From the NCBI RefSeq assembly GCF_002161445.1, contig NZ_NFHT01000014.1:1-64000 (forward strand): a stretch of DNA of 64,000 nucleotides, in the 5' to 3' direction. The notes below the pieces were generated by a model, which was given only the letters and a program-made list of their open reading frames with translations, did no database searches and was not told the DNA's origin. The first letter of the stretch is position 1. Each line of letters begins with the position of its first letter. Below, in pieces: positions 15,944-24,871 of this stretch. Source of the stretch: Alistipes sp. An66 (GTDB lineage Bacteria > Bacteroidota > Bacteroidia > Bacteroidales > Rikenellaceae). A program made the translations under genes and the position numbers.

Positions 15944-15951
15944 TATCTTTG
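15944..15951 (+). promoter_or_regulatory. -7 promoter box for the LuxR-type regulator
   Basis: TATCTTTG lies 25 bases before the ATG at 15977, which supports that start over an upstream in-frame ATG located inside the SDR gene. Confidence 0.55.
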
Positions 15952-15976
15952 TGCGAGAAAACTACATCTGCTCCCG

Positions 15977-16726
15977 ATGGAAATCCTGCAAAAACAATAT
16001 GCCGAACTGTTGGCCGGTCAGCAGTTCCGTGAGGAGGATTTTGATCCGGCCGTGCTCGCACGTCACATCGCCGCACTCTCCTCATCGGTCCTTCTGGCCG
16101 GGTGCGCCGTTTCGATCTTCGACCTGCACCGGTGCGAACACGCCTATGAGTCGGAGTTCCACCGGGCGCTTTTCAGCGATCCGCAGCAGGAGTATGCCGG
16201 CGTACGGATCCACCCGGAAGATCTCGTGCAGGTGGCCAGGAACGGCGTGGCAGGCATGCGCCACGTCTTTCTGCGCAGGAATCCGAATATGGATGTCCGG
16301 CGTTTCAAACTGATCCGCGAATATCGCGCCCTGGTTCACGGCGTGTACAAACGGGTGACGGAGGAGTTCCAGATTCTGGAAACCGACCGCGCGGGAAACG
16401 TGTGGCTGGTGTTGAGCATCGTCAACCTCTCGGCGAACCAGCAGCCGCCCTACAAGGTCGCCTCGCAGCTGATCGATACCCGCACGGGGGATTCCTTTTC
16501 GCCGCTCGACGACTTCTTCGACCGCGAGGAGATCCTCACGCCGCGCGAGCGGGAGGTGCTGCATCGCATCGCGCAGGGCCGCCCGAGCAAGGAGATCGCC
16601 GACGAACTGCACATCAGCATCCATACGGTCAACACCCACCGGCAGCGGATCCTCGCGAAACTCGGCGTCGACAACTCGCTCGAAGCGGTCAAGTACGCCT
16701 GGATCCTCGGGATTCTCGATGCCTGA
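15977..16726 (+). CDS. LuxR-family (HTH) transcriptional regulator
   Basis: The 249-residue product has a C-terminal LuxR helix-turn-helix (about 185-245: LTPREREVLHRIAQGRPSKE, then HISIHTVNTHRQRILAKLGV). The N-terminal part looks PAS-like, with RNGNVWLV-type strands (DRAGNVWLVLSIVNLS) before a linker. No receiver aspartate motif is visible, so it is not a classical response regulator. It sits immediately upstream of the TonB-dependent receptor, which has its own strong promoter and may be its target. The start was chosen from the -7 box position and the loss of protein-like composition upstream. Confidence 0.85.
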   Translation: MEILQKQYAELLAGQQFREEDFDPAVLARHIAALSSSVLLAGCAVSIFDLHRCEHAYESEFHRALFSDPQQEYAGVRIHPEDLVQVARNGVAGMRHVFLRRNPNMDVRRFKLIREYRALVHGVYKRVTEEFQILETDRAGNVWLVLSIVNLSANQQPPYKVASQLIDTRTGDSFSPLDDFFDREEILTPREREVLHRIAQGRPSKEIADELHISIHTVNTHRQRILAKLGVDNSLEAVKYAWILGILDA

Positions 16727-16743
16727 TTACTGATAAATCAGTA

Positions 16744-16774
16744 TTGCCGCAGGCGGATGCGGAGGTTAATTTTG
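16744..16774 (+). promoter_or_regulatory. Promoter of the TonB-dependent receptor
   Basis: TTG (16744-16746), 20 bases, then TAATTTTG (16767-16774), 27 bases before the ATG. A short inverted repeat TACTGAT-AA-ATCAGTA lies at about 16729-16744, overlapping the -33 region, and could be an operator. Confidence 0.6.
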
Positions 16775-16801
16775 CGGTAACAATCCGCAAACGAATCCGC
16801 C

Positions 16802-19141
16802 ATGAAGAGACTGCTCCTCCTGTTCCCCGTATTTCTGTCGATCTGCGCGACCCTGTCCGCCCAAACCGTCTCGCAGACCATCCGGGGCACCGTCACGGAT
16901 CGGGACAGCGGCCACCCCGTCGCGTATGCCACGGTCGTGGTCGCAGACATGCAGCCGCCGGTCGGTGCGACGACCGATTCGCTGGGACGATTTGTGTTGC
17001 GGAGGGTACCCGTGGGACGGCACGACGTCGCGGTGAGTTGTCTGGGCTATGAGCCGACACGGCTGCGCGAGATCCTCGTCGGTTCGTCGAAGGAGGTGGT
17101 GCTCGACATTCGCCTGTCGGAGGCGTTGGTTGCCGTCGAGGAGGTCGTTATACGGCCCGCGATCGACAAGACCGAGCCGCTGAATTCGATGGCCCTTGCC
17201 GGCGGCCGCATGTTGAGCGTCGAGGAGGCGGCGCGCTATGCCGGAGGTATGGACGACCCGGCGCGTCTGGTCTCGGCCTTTGCCGGAGTCGCCTCGACGG
17301 TCGGCAACAACGGCATCGTGGTGCGGGGCAATGCCCCGAAATTCCTGCAATGGCGCATGGAGGGGGTGGAGATCCCCAATCCGAACCACTTCGCCGAGGT
17401 GACGAGCTTCGGCGGCGGCGGGCTCACGACGTTGAGCAGCCAGGTCCTCGGCAATTCGGACTTCTATACGGGCGCCTTCCCCGCCGAATACGGCAACGCC
17501 CTCTCGGGTGTCTTCGACATGTACCTGCGCAACGGCAACAACGCGCGCCATGAACATACCTTCCAGTTAGGGATCCTCGGCATCGACGCCGCCTCCGAGG
17601 GGCCCTTTTCGAAAAACTACGACGGATCGTACCTCTTCAACTACCGCTATTCGACCCTCTCGCTGCTCACGCCGCTGCTTCCCGCGGATGCCGAGGGGAC
17701 GAACTACCAGGACCTCTCGTTCAAACTTTCCTTCCCGAGCCGCCGGGCCGGGACCTTCTCGCTGTGGGGTGTCGGCCTGATGGACCGCTCGGGGACCGTC
17801 GCCGGGACCGATCCTGCGAAATGGGCCTACGATCAGGATATGGAGAATCAGGACGTGCGCCAGTACATGGGCGCCGTGGGGCTCAACCACACGGTGCGGG
17901 TGGGCCGCGCCTCGCAATGGAAGGCCGGTCTTGCCGCGACGGTCAGCGGCCTGGACATGCACACCGAGCGGATGAACGACGAGGCGGTTCCCCTGCCGCA
18001 GAACGTCATCCGCAATACGGACTGGAATCTCGTCTTCGCAACGGCACTCCAAACCCGCTTCGGCGGGCGGCATACGAACCGGACGGGCATCCGGTTGACG
18101 GGGTTGCGCTACGACCAGTTCATGCAGGATGCCCCGGCGCGCGACGGCGCGTTGCAGACGCTGACCGACGAGGCGGGCATGAGCGTCCTGCTTTCCGCCT
18201 GGACACAATCGGTTTTCCGGATCTCGCCGCGCTGGGAGGCAGGCGTGGGGCTCCATGCACAGTGGTTCACGCTCAACGGCCGTTGGACGCTGGAACCGCG
18301 CGTGAGCGTGAAATGGCAGGCGGCTCCGGACCATTCGCTTGCTCTTGCCTGCGGATTGCACAGCCGGTTGGAGATGCTGAACTACTATTTTACGGAACGC
18401 GACGGCGTGCCGCTCAACCGGGATCTCGACTTTACGAAGGCTTGCCATCTGTCGCTTGCCTGGGATTGGCGGGTCGATCGGGATTGCCGCCTGCGGGTGG
18501 AGCCCTATGTGCAGTATCTCTACTCGGTGCCGACCGTCCCGGGGACTACCCTTTCGTTCGTCAACTTGCAGGGCGGTGACGACTGGTTCCTCGCCGAACG
18601 GCTGACCAACGATGGCCGGGGCCTGAACTGCGGCGTGGACATCACCTTCGAGCGCTTCCTCGCGCGGGGCTTCTACTACATGGCGACGGCCTCGCTGTTC
18701 GACGCCCGCTACCGGATGGCCGACGGCTCGTGGTTCGACACGCGCTACAACCGCCATTACGTGCTGAACGTGCTGGCCGGAAAGGAGTGGATGCTGGGAC
18801 GCGGCCGGAGAAACATGCTGGGCATCAGCGGCCGCATAACCTTCCAGGGCGGCGACCGCTATTCGCCGATCGACGAGGACGCTTCGGCGGCGCTCCGCGA
18901 GGCGGTCTACGACGGGAGCCGCCCCTTCACGGAACAGCTGAATCCCGTGCTGCTGGCCCATCTGACCGTCAGCTACCGGATCAACCGCCGGCGCGTGGCG
19001 CATGAATTCGCGCTGAAAGTTTTGAACCTGACGGGGTACAGGGACTATTACGGCCATCGCTACAACTACCTCTCCGGGCAGGTGGAGCCCGAGCGTGAGG
19101 CGAACATCGTCCCCAACATCAGCTATCGGATCGAGTTTTAG
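16802..19141 (+). CDS. TonB-dependent outer-membrane receptor with CarboxypepD-reg-like domain
   Basis: The 779-residue protein has a signal peptide ending near ATLSAQ (residue 21). A carboxypeptidase-regulatory-like beta domain follows (about 27-110, IRGTVTDRDSGHPVAYATVV). The plug domain contains NNGIVVRGNAPKFLQWRMEGVEIPNPNHF, and the rest forms a long beta-barrel ending in aromatic-hydrophobic YRIEF. It imports a substrate across the outer membrane using TonB energy. It is shorter than a SusC (about 1000 residues) and has no SusD partner, so metal chelates, cofactors or oligopeptides are as likely as glycans. A LuxR-type regulator lies just upstream. Confidence 0.85.
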   Translation: MKRLLLLFPVFLSICATLSAQTVSQTIRGTVTDRDSGHPVAYATVVVADMQPPVGATTDSLGRFVLRRVPVGRHDVAVSCLGYEPTRLREILVGSSKEVVLDIRLSEALVAVEEVVIRPAIDKTEPLNSMALAGGRMLSVEEAARYAGGMDDPARLVSAFAGVASTVGNNGIVVRGNAPKFLQWRMEGVEIPNPNHFAEVTSFGGGGLTTLSSQVLGNSDFYTGAFPAEYGNALSGVFDMYLRNGNNARHEHTFQLGILGIDAASEGPFSKNYDGSYLFNYRYSTLSLLTPLLPADAEGTNYQDLSFKLSFPSRRAGTFSLWGVGLMDRSGTVAGTDPAKWAYDQDMENQDVRQYMGAVGLNHTVRVGRASQWKAGLAATVSGLDMHTERMNDEAVPLPQNVIRNTDWNLVFATALQTRFGGRHTNRTGIRLTGLRYDQFMQDAPARDGALQTLTDEAGMSVLLSAWTQSVFRISPRWEAGVGLHAQWFTLNGRWTLEPRVSVKWQAAPDHSLALACGLHSRLEMLNYYFTERDGVPLNRDLDFTKACHLSLAWDWRVDRDCRLRVEPYVQYLYSVPTVPGTTLSFVNLQGGDDWFLAERLTNDGRGLNCGVDITFERFLARGFYYMATASLFDARYRMADGSWFDTRYNRHYVLNVLAGKEWMLGRGRRNMLGISGRITFQGGDRYSPIDEDASAALREAVYDGSRPFTEQLNPVLLAHLTVSYRINRRRVAHEFALKVLNLTGYRDYYGHRYNYLSGQVEPEREANIVPNISYRIEF

Positions 19142-19301
19142 CGTGCGGATGGAGGGCTGTCGGGTCATCCATCACGACCCCTCCCCTTCCTCCGCATGCC
19201 GGAACGCACGGAGTTCCCGATAGTCGGCGGAGCCCGCCGGCAGCGGTCGGGCCCGACCGCCGGAGATGGCGGCAACGGCAAACGGCCGGATCCGCACCCG
19301 T

Positions 19302-19342
19302 AAAAAATGCCGGCGGAATGTCCCGGATAAAATCCCGCCGGC
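19302..19342 (-). terminator. Intrinsic terminator of the SusC/SusD operon (19.4-24.5 kb)
   Basis: On the minus strand GCCGGCGG pairs with CCGCCGGC and is followed by ATTTTTTA. It sits just beyond the SusD stop. The remainder of the 19142-19371 gap holds nothing else I can support. Confidence 0.75.
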
Positions 19343-19371
19343 TCGATGGTGACGCGAATTCCGCATCAGCG

Positions 19372-21144
19372 TCATTCACCCCATCCTTCGTTTTGTCCCA
19401 GTGCCGGATTGATGATGCCGGCCGTCTTCGGAATGGGATGCAGGTACTTGCGGTCGGCCCACATGCGCGTTTCGTTGTAGACCAGGCAGTTGTCCGCATT
19501 GAGCGTGTACTGTCCCTTCGTCAGGTCGATGTAGAACACCCCTTTCTCCGTCCCCGGCTTGCCGTCCGTCACGCAGACGTCGTTGATGCCGTCGCCGTTC
19601 AGGTCATAGGCCTTCTCCTTCTCGGGGATGTAGATCCCGTCCCACTCCTTTTCCAGCAGCTTGCCCAGCTTCCAGCGCATCAGATCCTCGTAGCGCAGGT
19701 TTTCGAGCAGCAGCTCGATCGCCCGCTCGCGGCGGATTTCGAGGATCCATTTGTCGGAGGTCTGGTTGTCGTAGTAGGCGATCAGGTAGGGATCGGCCGA
19801 CAGCGGCGCCTTGCCGTTGACCCCGGCGCGCTCGCGCAGCAGCTTGATCGTCTGGTTCCATTCGGCCTCGCCGAACTCCCCGAGCTCGGCCTTCGCCTCG
19901 GCGTAGTTGAGCAGCACCTCGGCGAAGCGGAAGACCGACAGCGAGTTGATGCTGTTGTTCGTCCCTTCGTACTTGTCGTCGTCGAGCGTCCACTTGATGA
20001 CCTGATAGCCCGTGAGCGTCAGCGAGAAGTCCGGGGCTGTCGGCGTATCCACCCCGGCGACCTTTTTCGAATAGCCGGGCGTGATGATCGACTGCATCAG
20101 ACGGTAGTCGCGGTTCTGGACCTCTTCGGTGAACTCCGTTTGGTTGTAGTTGCTGCGGTCGGTGAAGCGCGAACCGTCGAGCATCAGGTAGGTATTGACG
20201 AACGCCTTCGAGAGCGACCAGCGGGCCCCGTACGATCCCGAGGTGAACTTCCACGTCGCGGAGTGGAACCGCAGCAGCTCCTCGCTGAACTCGTTGGCGA
20301 AGATGATCTCCTGATAGTCGACCTCCTCGCTGGTGAAGAGCTTGCGCCACTGGGTTTTCAGATTGGCCGGGCTGTGCACGAGCGAATAGGGGCTCTCGTT
20401 CATCAGCGTCTCGCACGCCGAAACGGCCTCCCGAAGCCAGCGCTCGGCCGAGGATTCCAGCCCCAGTTCCGTATGGTACTTGCGGTAGGTGCCCTCATAG
20501 AGGCAGACCCGGGCCTTGAAGGCCAGCACCACCCAGCGGTTGATCTGCGAATTGTTGACATACGCCTTGTCCGTCAGACAATAGGTCGCGGCAAAGTTCA
20601 GGTCCTCGAGGATCTTCCCCATGACGAACTCGCGGCTGTCGCGTCCCTTGTAGAGCTCCTTCTCGTCCTCGGGGTCGATGGGTTTGTCGTACCAGGGCAC
20701 CGCGCCGAAGGTCTGGACCTTCGTGTAGTAGAGCCAGGCCCGCCAGAAGCGTCCCACACCCTCGTAGTGTTTCATCTTCGCGTCGTTGTTTACGTCCGAA
20801 GCCGCCTCCGGGAGGCGCGACAGGAAGTAGTTGACGTTGTAGATGTTCGACCAGTCGCTGACATCCCAGCCGGTCTGTTTCTCGGGACTCCACTCCGTTT
20901 TGAGGAAATCCGAGGTGCTGTTTACGGCCATCAGATCGGAATACTGGTCCCCGTAGGTCAGCGTCGCGTAGCCCGGCATGTTCTTTTGCAGCAGTCCGTT
21001 GACGAAGAGCACCACATTCTTCTCCGAACGGAAGAACGTATCGGCTCCCACCTGCGAAAAGGGCTCGCGCTCGAAAAAGTCGGCGCACGACGCCAGTCCG
21101 AGGGACGTCAGCACCAGCAGCGATATGATTTTGCGGTTTTTCAT
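19372..21144 (-). CDS. SusD/RagB-family outer-membrane lipoprotein
   Basis: The 590-residue protein starts with a lipoprotein signal (MKNRKIISLLVLTSLGLASC, Cys20). The SusD layout follows: FFEREPFSQVGADTFFRSE near the N-terminus, helical TPR-like repeats (VGRFWRAWLYYTKVQTFGAVPWYD), and the RagB C-terminal part (FRFAEVLLNYAEAKAELGEF, then RRERAIELLLENLRYEDLMRWKLG). SusD proteins cap the SusC barrel and capture the ligand. It lies 13 bases downstream of its SusC partner. No glycosidase is in this operon, which makes the ligand type uncertain. Confidence 0.93.
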   Translation of the reverse strand: MKNRKIISLLVLTSLGLASCADFFEREPFSQVGADTFFRSEKNVVLFVNGLLQKNMPGYATLTYGDQYSDLMAVNSTSDFLKTEWSPEKQTGWDVSDWSNIYNVNYFLSRLPEAASDVNNDAKMKHYEGVGRFWRAWLYYTKVQTFGAVPWYDKPIDPEDEKELYKGRDSREFVMGKILEDLNFAATYCLTDKAYVNNSQINRWVVLAFKARVCLYEGTYRKYHTELGLESSAERWLREAVSACETLMNESPYSLVHSPANLKTQWRKLFTSEEVDYQEIIFANEFSEELLRFHSATWKFTSGSYGARWSLSKAFVNTYLMLDGSRFTDRSNYNQTEFTEEVQNRDYRLMQSIITPGYSKKVAGVDTPTAPDFSLTLTGYQVIKWTLDDDKYEGTNNSINSLSVFRFAEVLLNYAEAKAELGEFGEAEWNQTIKLLRERAGVNGKAPLSADPYLIAYYDNQTSDKWILEIRRERAIELLLENLRYEDLMRWKLGKLLEKEWDGIYIPEKEKAYDLNGDGINDVCVTDGKPGTEKGVFYIDLTKGQYTLNADNCLVYNETRMWADRKYLHPIPKTAGIINPALGQNEGWGE

Positions 21145-21157
21145 GATCTTGTCCGAA

Positions 21158-24100
21158 TTAGAAAGTGAGGTTTATTCCGAGGGTGAAGCTCCGCATCATG
21201 GGATATCCGTATCCGTCGCCCTCCTTGCCCGGGGACGACGAGAAGTCCTGGTCGCCGGAGCCGATCACTTCCGGGTCGAAGTTCTTGGCATACTTTTTCA
21301 GCGGGGTGAACGTCAGCAGGTTGTCGCCCGAGAAGTAGACTTTGAGCGACTCCATGCCGAGTTTTCGCGAGATCTTCTTCGGGAAGGTGTAGTCGATGGT
21401 CAGGTTCTTCAACCGGATGTAGGACGCATCCTGAATGTATCGGTCGTTCGACGTGGACATGATACCTTTCGTCTTCTCGGCGATGTATCCGCGCAGGCGG
21501 GGCCAATAGGCATTCGTGTTCCGGTTCTCCTCGGTCCAGCGGTTGTTCTCGTTCTGCCACGGCAGCGAGAATCCGTACGAACGCCCGTACTGTCCCCAGA
21601 AGTAGGAGGACTCCTTGGCCGGGAACCAGTCGCGCTGTCCGACGCCCTGCCAGAACATGCTCAACCCGATGCCGTTCCAGTTGAAGCCCACGTTGATGCC
21701 GTAGCAGTAGCGCGGCGTCGTGTTGCCGATCTTGCGCAGGTCGCCGGGGTTGTAGATGGTGCCGTCGCCGTTGTCCACCTGCCCGGAGTTGTCCAGGTCG
21801 GCGAATTTCAGGTCGCCGGCCAGATAGGTCTCGCTGCTGTTGTTGGTGAAGCTCGCCGTCTGACGCGGGCCCCAGTCGGCGGCCTCGGCATCCGTGGCGA
21901 AGAGTCCCAGCACGTGGTAGCCCCAGATCTCGCCGATGGTCATGCCCTCGTAGTAGTTGGTCTCGTAGAGCGTCGGGAGCAGTCCCTTCTTGCTCGTGTA
22001 CTTGGTGATCTTGCTCGTGCTGTCCCAGACGGAGACCTTCACGTTGTAGTTGAAGTCCTTGCCGGCGAGCTTGAAGTTGTCGCGCCAACCGACGCTCAAC
22101 TCCCAGCCGTCGGTCCGCATGCTGGCGTAGTTGCCGCGCGGAGCGGTGTATCCGGCGACGGCCGGAATCTCGTCACCCGGCGTGAACATGTCGGTGGTCA
22201 TGCGGCGGTAGAGGTCGGCCGTGAGGTTGAACCGTCCGCTGAACATGTCCAGATCGAGTCCCACGTCGTAGGTCGTTGCGGTCTCCCAGGTGAGGCTTTT
22301 GGGCTGCATGCCCGGCGCCGAGGTGTAGGAGAAGTAGGAGCCGTCCATCAGCACGGAGCTCTTGTTGATCGACATGATCGAGAGGTACTCGTAGGGATCC
22401 ACGGCTCCGTTGCCGGCGCTGCCGACCGAGAAGCGTACTTTCAGGTTGTCGAGCCAGCGGCGCGCGCCCTCCATGAAGCCCTCCTCGGAGATCCGCCATC
22501 CGGCCGATGCCGAGGGGAAGAATCCCCACACCTGGTTGCTGGGGAACTTCGACGATCCGTCGTAACGGCCGCTCAACTCGACGAGGTATTTGCCCCGGTA
22601 GCCGTAGTTCACGCGGAAGAACGCGCCGGCGAATCCCCATTCATAGCTGCCGTTGTCCTTCAACGTGATGTCGGTGCCGTCCATCAGCGAGAAGTTGGGT
22701 TTCGAGGAGTCGAGCAGCCCCGTCCGCTTGGCCAGCGTCTTCATGTACTGCTTCTCCTCGACGTTCCATCCGGCGAGCACCGTCAGCGAGTGGTTGTCGC
22801 CCAGACGGGGCGAATAGGTCAGCGTGGCGTTCGAGGCGTAGTAGTTCGTATTGTAGGTGCGGTTTTCGTAGTCGCTGTACTCCTCGCGCACGGCCGTGAT
22901 GCCGGGGCCGGTCGAATAGGTGTGCTGGCTGTTGACGCGGTCCTGCTCGGAGTGGTTGTAGAGGTAGGTGAAGTCGCCCCGGAAGGTGAGGACGTCCTTG
23001 ATGAGGTCGATGGTCAGGGCGGTGGTGTTCTTCATGTCGAACTTGAAGTTGTCCTGATAGGTGTCGCCCTCGACGAATCCGGCCCATCCGATGTAGACGG
23101 CCGTGTCGGTCCACGTGCCGTCGGGGTTCTTGACCAGCGTCACGGGGTATCCCTGGTGTTCGAGCATGCGGTTGATCGTCAGCAGGCGGTTTTCGAACGT
23201 GGCACTCACACGCGGCTGGCGGTTGGTGCGGCGGACGAAGTCGGTGCTGTTCTCGATGCGCATCCAGCGGAACGGTTTCAGACTGCCCTTGGCCCGCACG
23301 TTGTACTGCTTGAACTTGCCGTTCCCGGCGTTGTAGATGTCGTCCTGCTCGAAGAAGCGTCCCGACAGGTAGTAGTCCGCCACGTCGTTTCCGCCCGAGA
23401 TGCTCAAATTGTGCTGGTGTCCGGTGGTGAAGTCGCGGTAGACGACGTCGTGCCAGTCGGTGTTGCCGAAATACTCATACTCGCCGTCGGCGTTCACGCG
23501 CCACTTCTCGAAGGAGGGGTCGGCATCGCGGCGTGCCAGTTCGGCGGCCCAGGCCGCGCTGTACGGGAAGATGTTGTTGATCATCGCGGGCTCCTTCTCG
23601 AAGTAGCCGATGTAGGATTCCAGGTAGGAGTTGAACCAGCGCAGACCGTTGGTTTCGAGCTGCGGTTCGACCGTGCGGTTGAGGATGGAGAACGAGCCGT
23701 TGTAATTGATGTGGACCTTGCCCTTGACGGGATCCTTCGTGGTGACGAGCACGACGCCGAAGGCGCCGCGGGCTCCGTACACGGCCGTGGAGGAGGCGTC
23801 TTTGAGCACCGAGATGCTCTTGATGTCGTCGGGGTTCACGGCCGTGAGGTCGCCCTCGACGCCGTCGACCAGCACCAGGGCGTTGCCTCCGGCGCCGATG
23901 CTGCCCACGGCGCCGCGGATCTTGATGTCGGCGCCGCGCGACGCCTTACCGTCGCTCATGGTGATGTTCAGACCCGCGACCTGGCCTTGCAGCGACCGCA
24001 CGGGGCTGGGGTTGGCGCGCATTTCGAAGATTTCGCCCGAGACCTGCTCCACGGCGCCCACGACGTCGCGTTTCTTCATGGTGCCGTATCCGACGACGAC

Positions 24101-24454
24101 GACCTCTTCGAGCTGGTTGGCCGCCTCTTTCAGCGTGATGTCGAGCATCGTCTGGTTTTCGATGCGGAATTTCTGCGGCGCATAGCCGATGAACTGAACC
24201 AGCAGCGTTTCGCCTTTGGCCACGGCGATCGTGAAGGCTCCGTTCGCGTCGGTCGTAACGCCGCGCGGGGTTCCCTCGACAACGACCGTCGCTCCGAGGA
24301 CCGGTTCACCCGCTTCACTGCGTACCACACCTTTCAGATCGTGCGTCTGGGCCAGTGCGGGGGACGAGAACAGGACACACAGCAGAAGCAGAAAGAGCCT
24401 TCTGCAAGCGGTCGGCAGCTCGCCCGGCTTGTTTTCATAGGAACGATGTTTCAT
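21158..24454 (-). CDS. SusC/RagA-family TonB-linked outer-membrane transporter
   Basis: The 1098-residue protein has a signal peptide ending near ALAQT and a CarboxypepD-reg-like domain (LKGVVRSEAGEPVLGATVVV). The SusC box VVVVGYGTMKKRDVVGAV comes next, followed by the plug with IKIRGAVGSIGAGGNALVLVDGV, DIKSISVLKDASSTAVYG and ARGAFGVVLVTTK, and a large beta-barrel ending in FTLGINLTF. It imports ligand together with the downstream SusD. The operon is divergent from two surface lipoprotein genes across a 417-base gap. The leader is long: the -7 box is about 178 bases before the ATG. Confidence 0.93.
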   Translation of the reverse strand: MKHRSYENKPGELPTACRRLFLLLLCVLFSSPALAQTHDLKGVVRSEAGEPVLGATVVVEGTPRGVTTDANGAFTIAVAKGETLLVQFIGYAPQKFRIENQTMLDITLKEAANQLEEVVVVGYGTMKKRDVVGAVEQVSGEIFEMRANPSPVRSLQGQVAGLNITMSDGKASRGADIKIRGAVGSIGAGGNALVLVDGVEGDLTAVNPDDIKSISVLKDASSTAVYGARGAFGVVLVTTKDPVKGKVHINYNGSFSILNRTVEPQLETNGLRWFNSYLESYIGYFEKEPAMINNIFPYSAAWAAELARRDADPSFEKWRVNADGEYEYFGNTDWHDVVYRDFTTGHQHNLSISGGNDVADYYLSGRFFEQDDIYNAGNGKFKQYNVRAKGSLKPFRWMRIENSTDFVRRTNRQPRVSATFENRLLTINRMLEHQGYPVTLVKNPDGTWTDTAVYIGWAGFVEGDTYQDNFKFDMKNTTALTIDLIKDVLTFRGDFTYLYNHSEQDRVNSQHTYSTGPGITAVREEYSDYENRTYNTNYYASNATLTYSPRLGDNHSLTVLAGWNVEEKQYMKTLAKRTGLLDSSKPNFSLMDGTDITLKDNGSYEWGFAGAFFRVNYGYRGKYLVELSGRYDGSSKFPSNQVWGFFPSASAGWRISEEGFMEGARRWLDNLKVRFSVGSAGNGAVDPYEYLSIMSINKSSVLMDGSYFSYTSAPGMQPKSLTWETATTYDVGLDLDMFSGRFNLTADLYRRMTTDMFTPGDEIPAVAGYTAPRGNYASMRTDGWELSVGWRDNFKLAGKDFNYNVKVSVWDSTSKITKYTSKKGLLPTLYETNYYEGMTIGEIWGYHVLGLFATDAEAADWGPRQTASFTNNSSETYLAGDLKFADLDNSGQVDNGDGTIYNPGDLRKIGNTTPRYCYGINVGFNWNGIGLSMFWQGVGQRDWFPAKESSYFWGQYGRSYGFSLPWQNENNRWTEENRNTNAYWPRLRGYIAEKTKGIMSTSNDRYIQDASYIRLKNLTIDYTFPKKISRKLGMESLKVYFSGDNLLTFTPLKKYAKNFDPEVIGSGDQDFSSSPGKEGDGYGYPMMRSFTLGINLTF

Positions 24455-24631
24455 TTCAAAAAGGTTTGTTGGTTGTAATTTTCCCTTTCGGGCTTTCCGT
24501 CGGTTTCGTTTCGGAAACGCCCCGGAAGGAAATGTGCAAGTCCCCTACGACAACAGCGACAAACCTCGGTTTACATGCTCCGATACATTAATTATAGGTG
24601 CGAATCCATAAAAAAGTTTCTTCTCCTTTCG

Positions 24632-24639
24632 CAAATATA
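24632..24639 (-). promoter_or_regulatory. -7 promoter box for the SusC/SusD operon
   Basis: The minus strand reads TATATTTG, with a TTTG about 20 bases upstream (around 24661-24664). It implies a 5' leader of roughly 170 bases before the SusC ATG, a length at which small-RNA or leader control is possible. Confidence 0.6.
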
Positions 24640-24742
24640 CGCATATTTTCTTAAAAACAAACTTTTGTTTCCTTTTTTAATCGTATTTTAACAGAAAAGA
24701 AAACAAAAGCGTGCTGAAAAATAAAAAATAGTGCTCAAAAAG

Positions 24743-24773
24743 TTTGTATATGCAAAAAGAATAGTTACCTTTG
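24743..24773 (+). promoter_or_regulatory. Promoter of the lipoprotein pair
   Basis: TTTG (24743-24746), 19 bases, then TACCTTTG (24766-24773): a full consensus match about 98 bases before the ATG at 24872. Confidence 0.7.
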
Positions 24774-24871
24774 TCATGCAAGTTTTACCCGTCAGACAAT
24801 CCGGCGACACCCGCAATCAATGAAAATCGTTGCGGTGTGTTGACTTGTTCCAACCTTAAAACACTAAAAAC

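Larger units (their letters stand above)
24455..24871. other. Divergent promoter region between SusC and the BACON lipoprotein
   Basis: This AT-rich gap holds a consensus promoter for each side (listed separately) and long leaders in both directions. The plus-strand leader contains a hairpin (ACAC-CCGCAA at 24807-24816 with TTGCGG-T-GTGT at 24830-24840) about 30 bases before the lipoprotein ATG. No gene was seen. Confidence 0.55.

Noticed and set aside
20978-24478. Very long plus-strand open frame opposite the SusC gene
   Set aside because: It is the antisense of the SusC/SusD genes, whose minus-strand product has a signal peptide and full family motifs. The plus-strand translation is repetitive and matches nothing; high-GC codon use leaves such shadows open.
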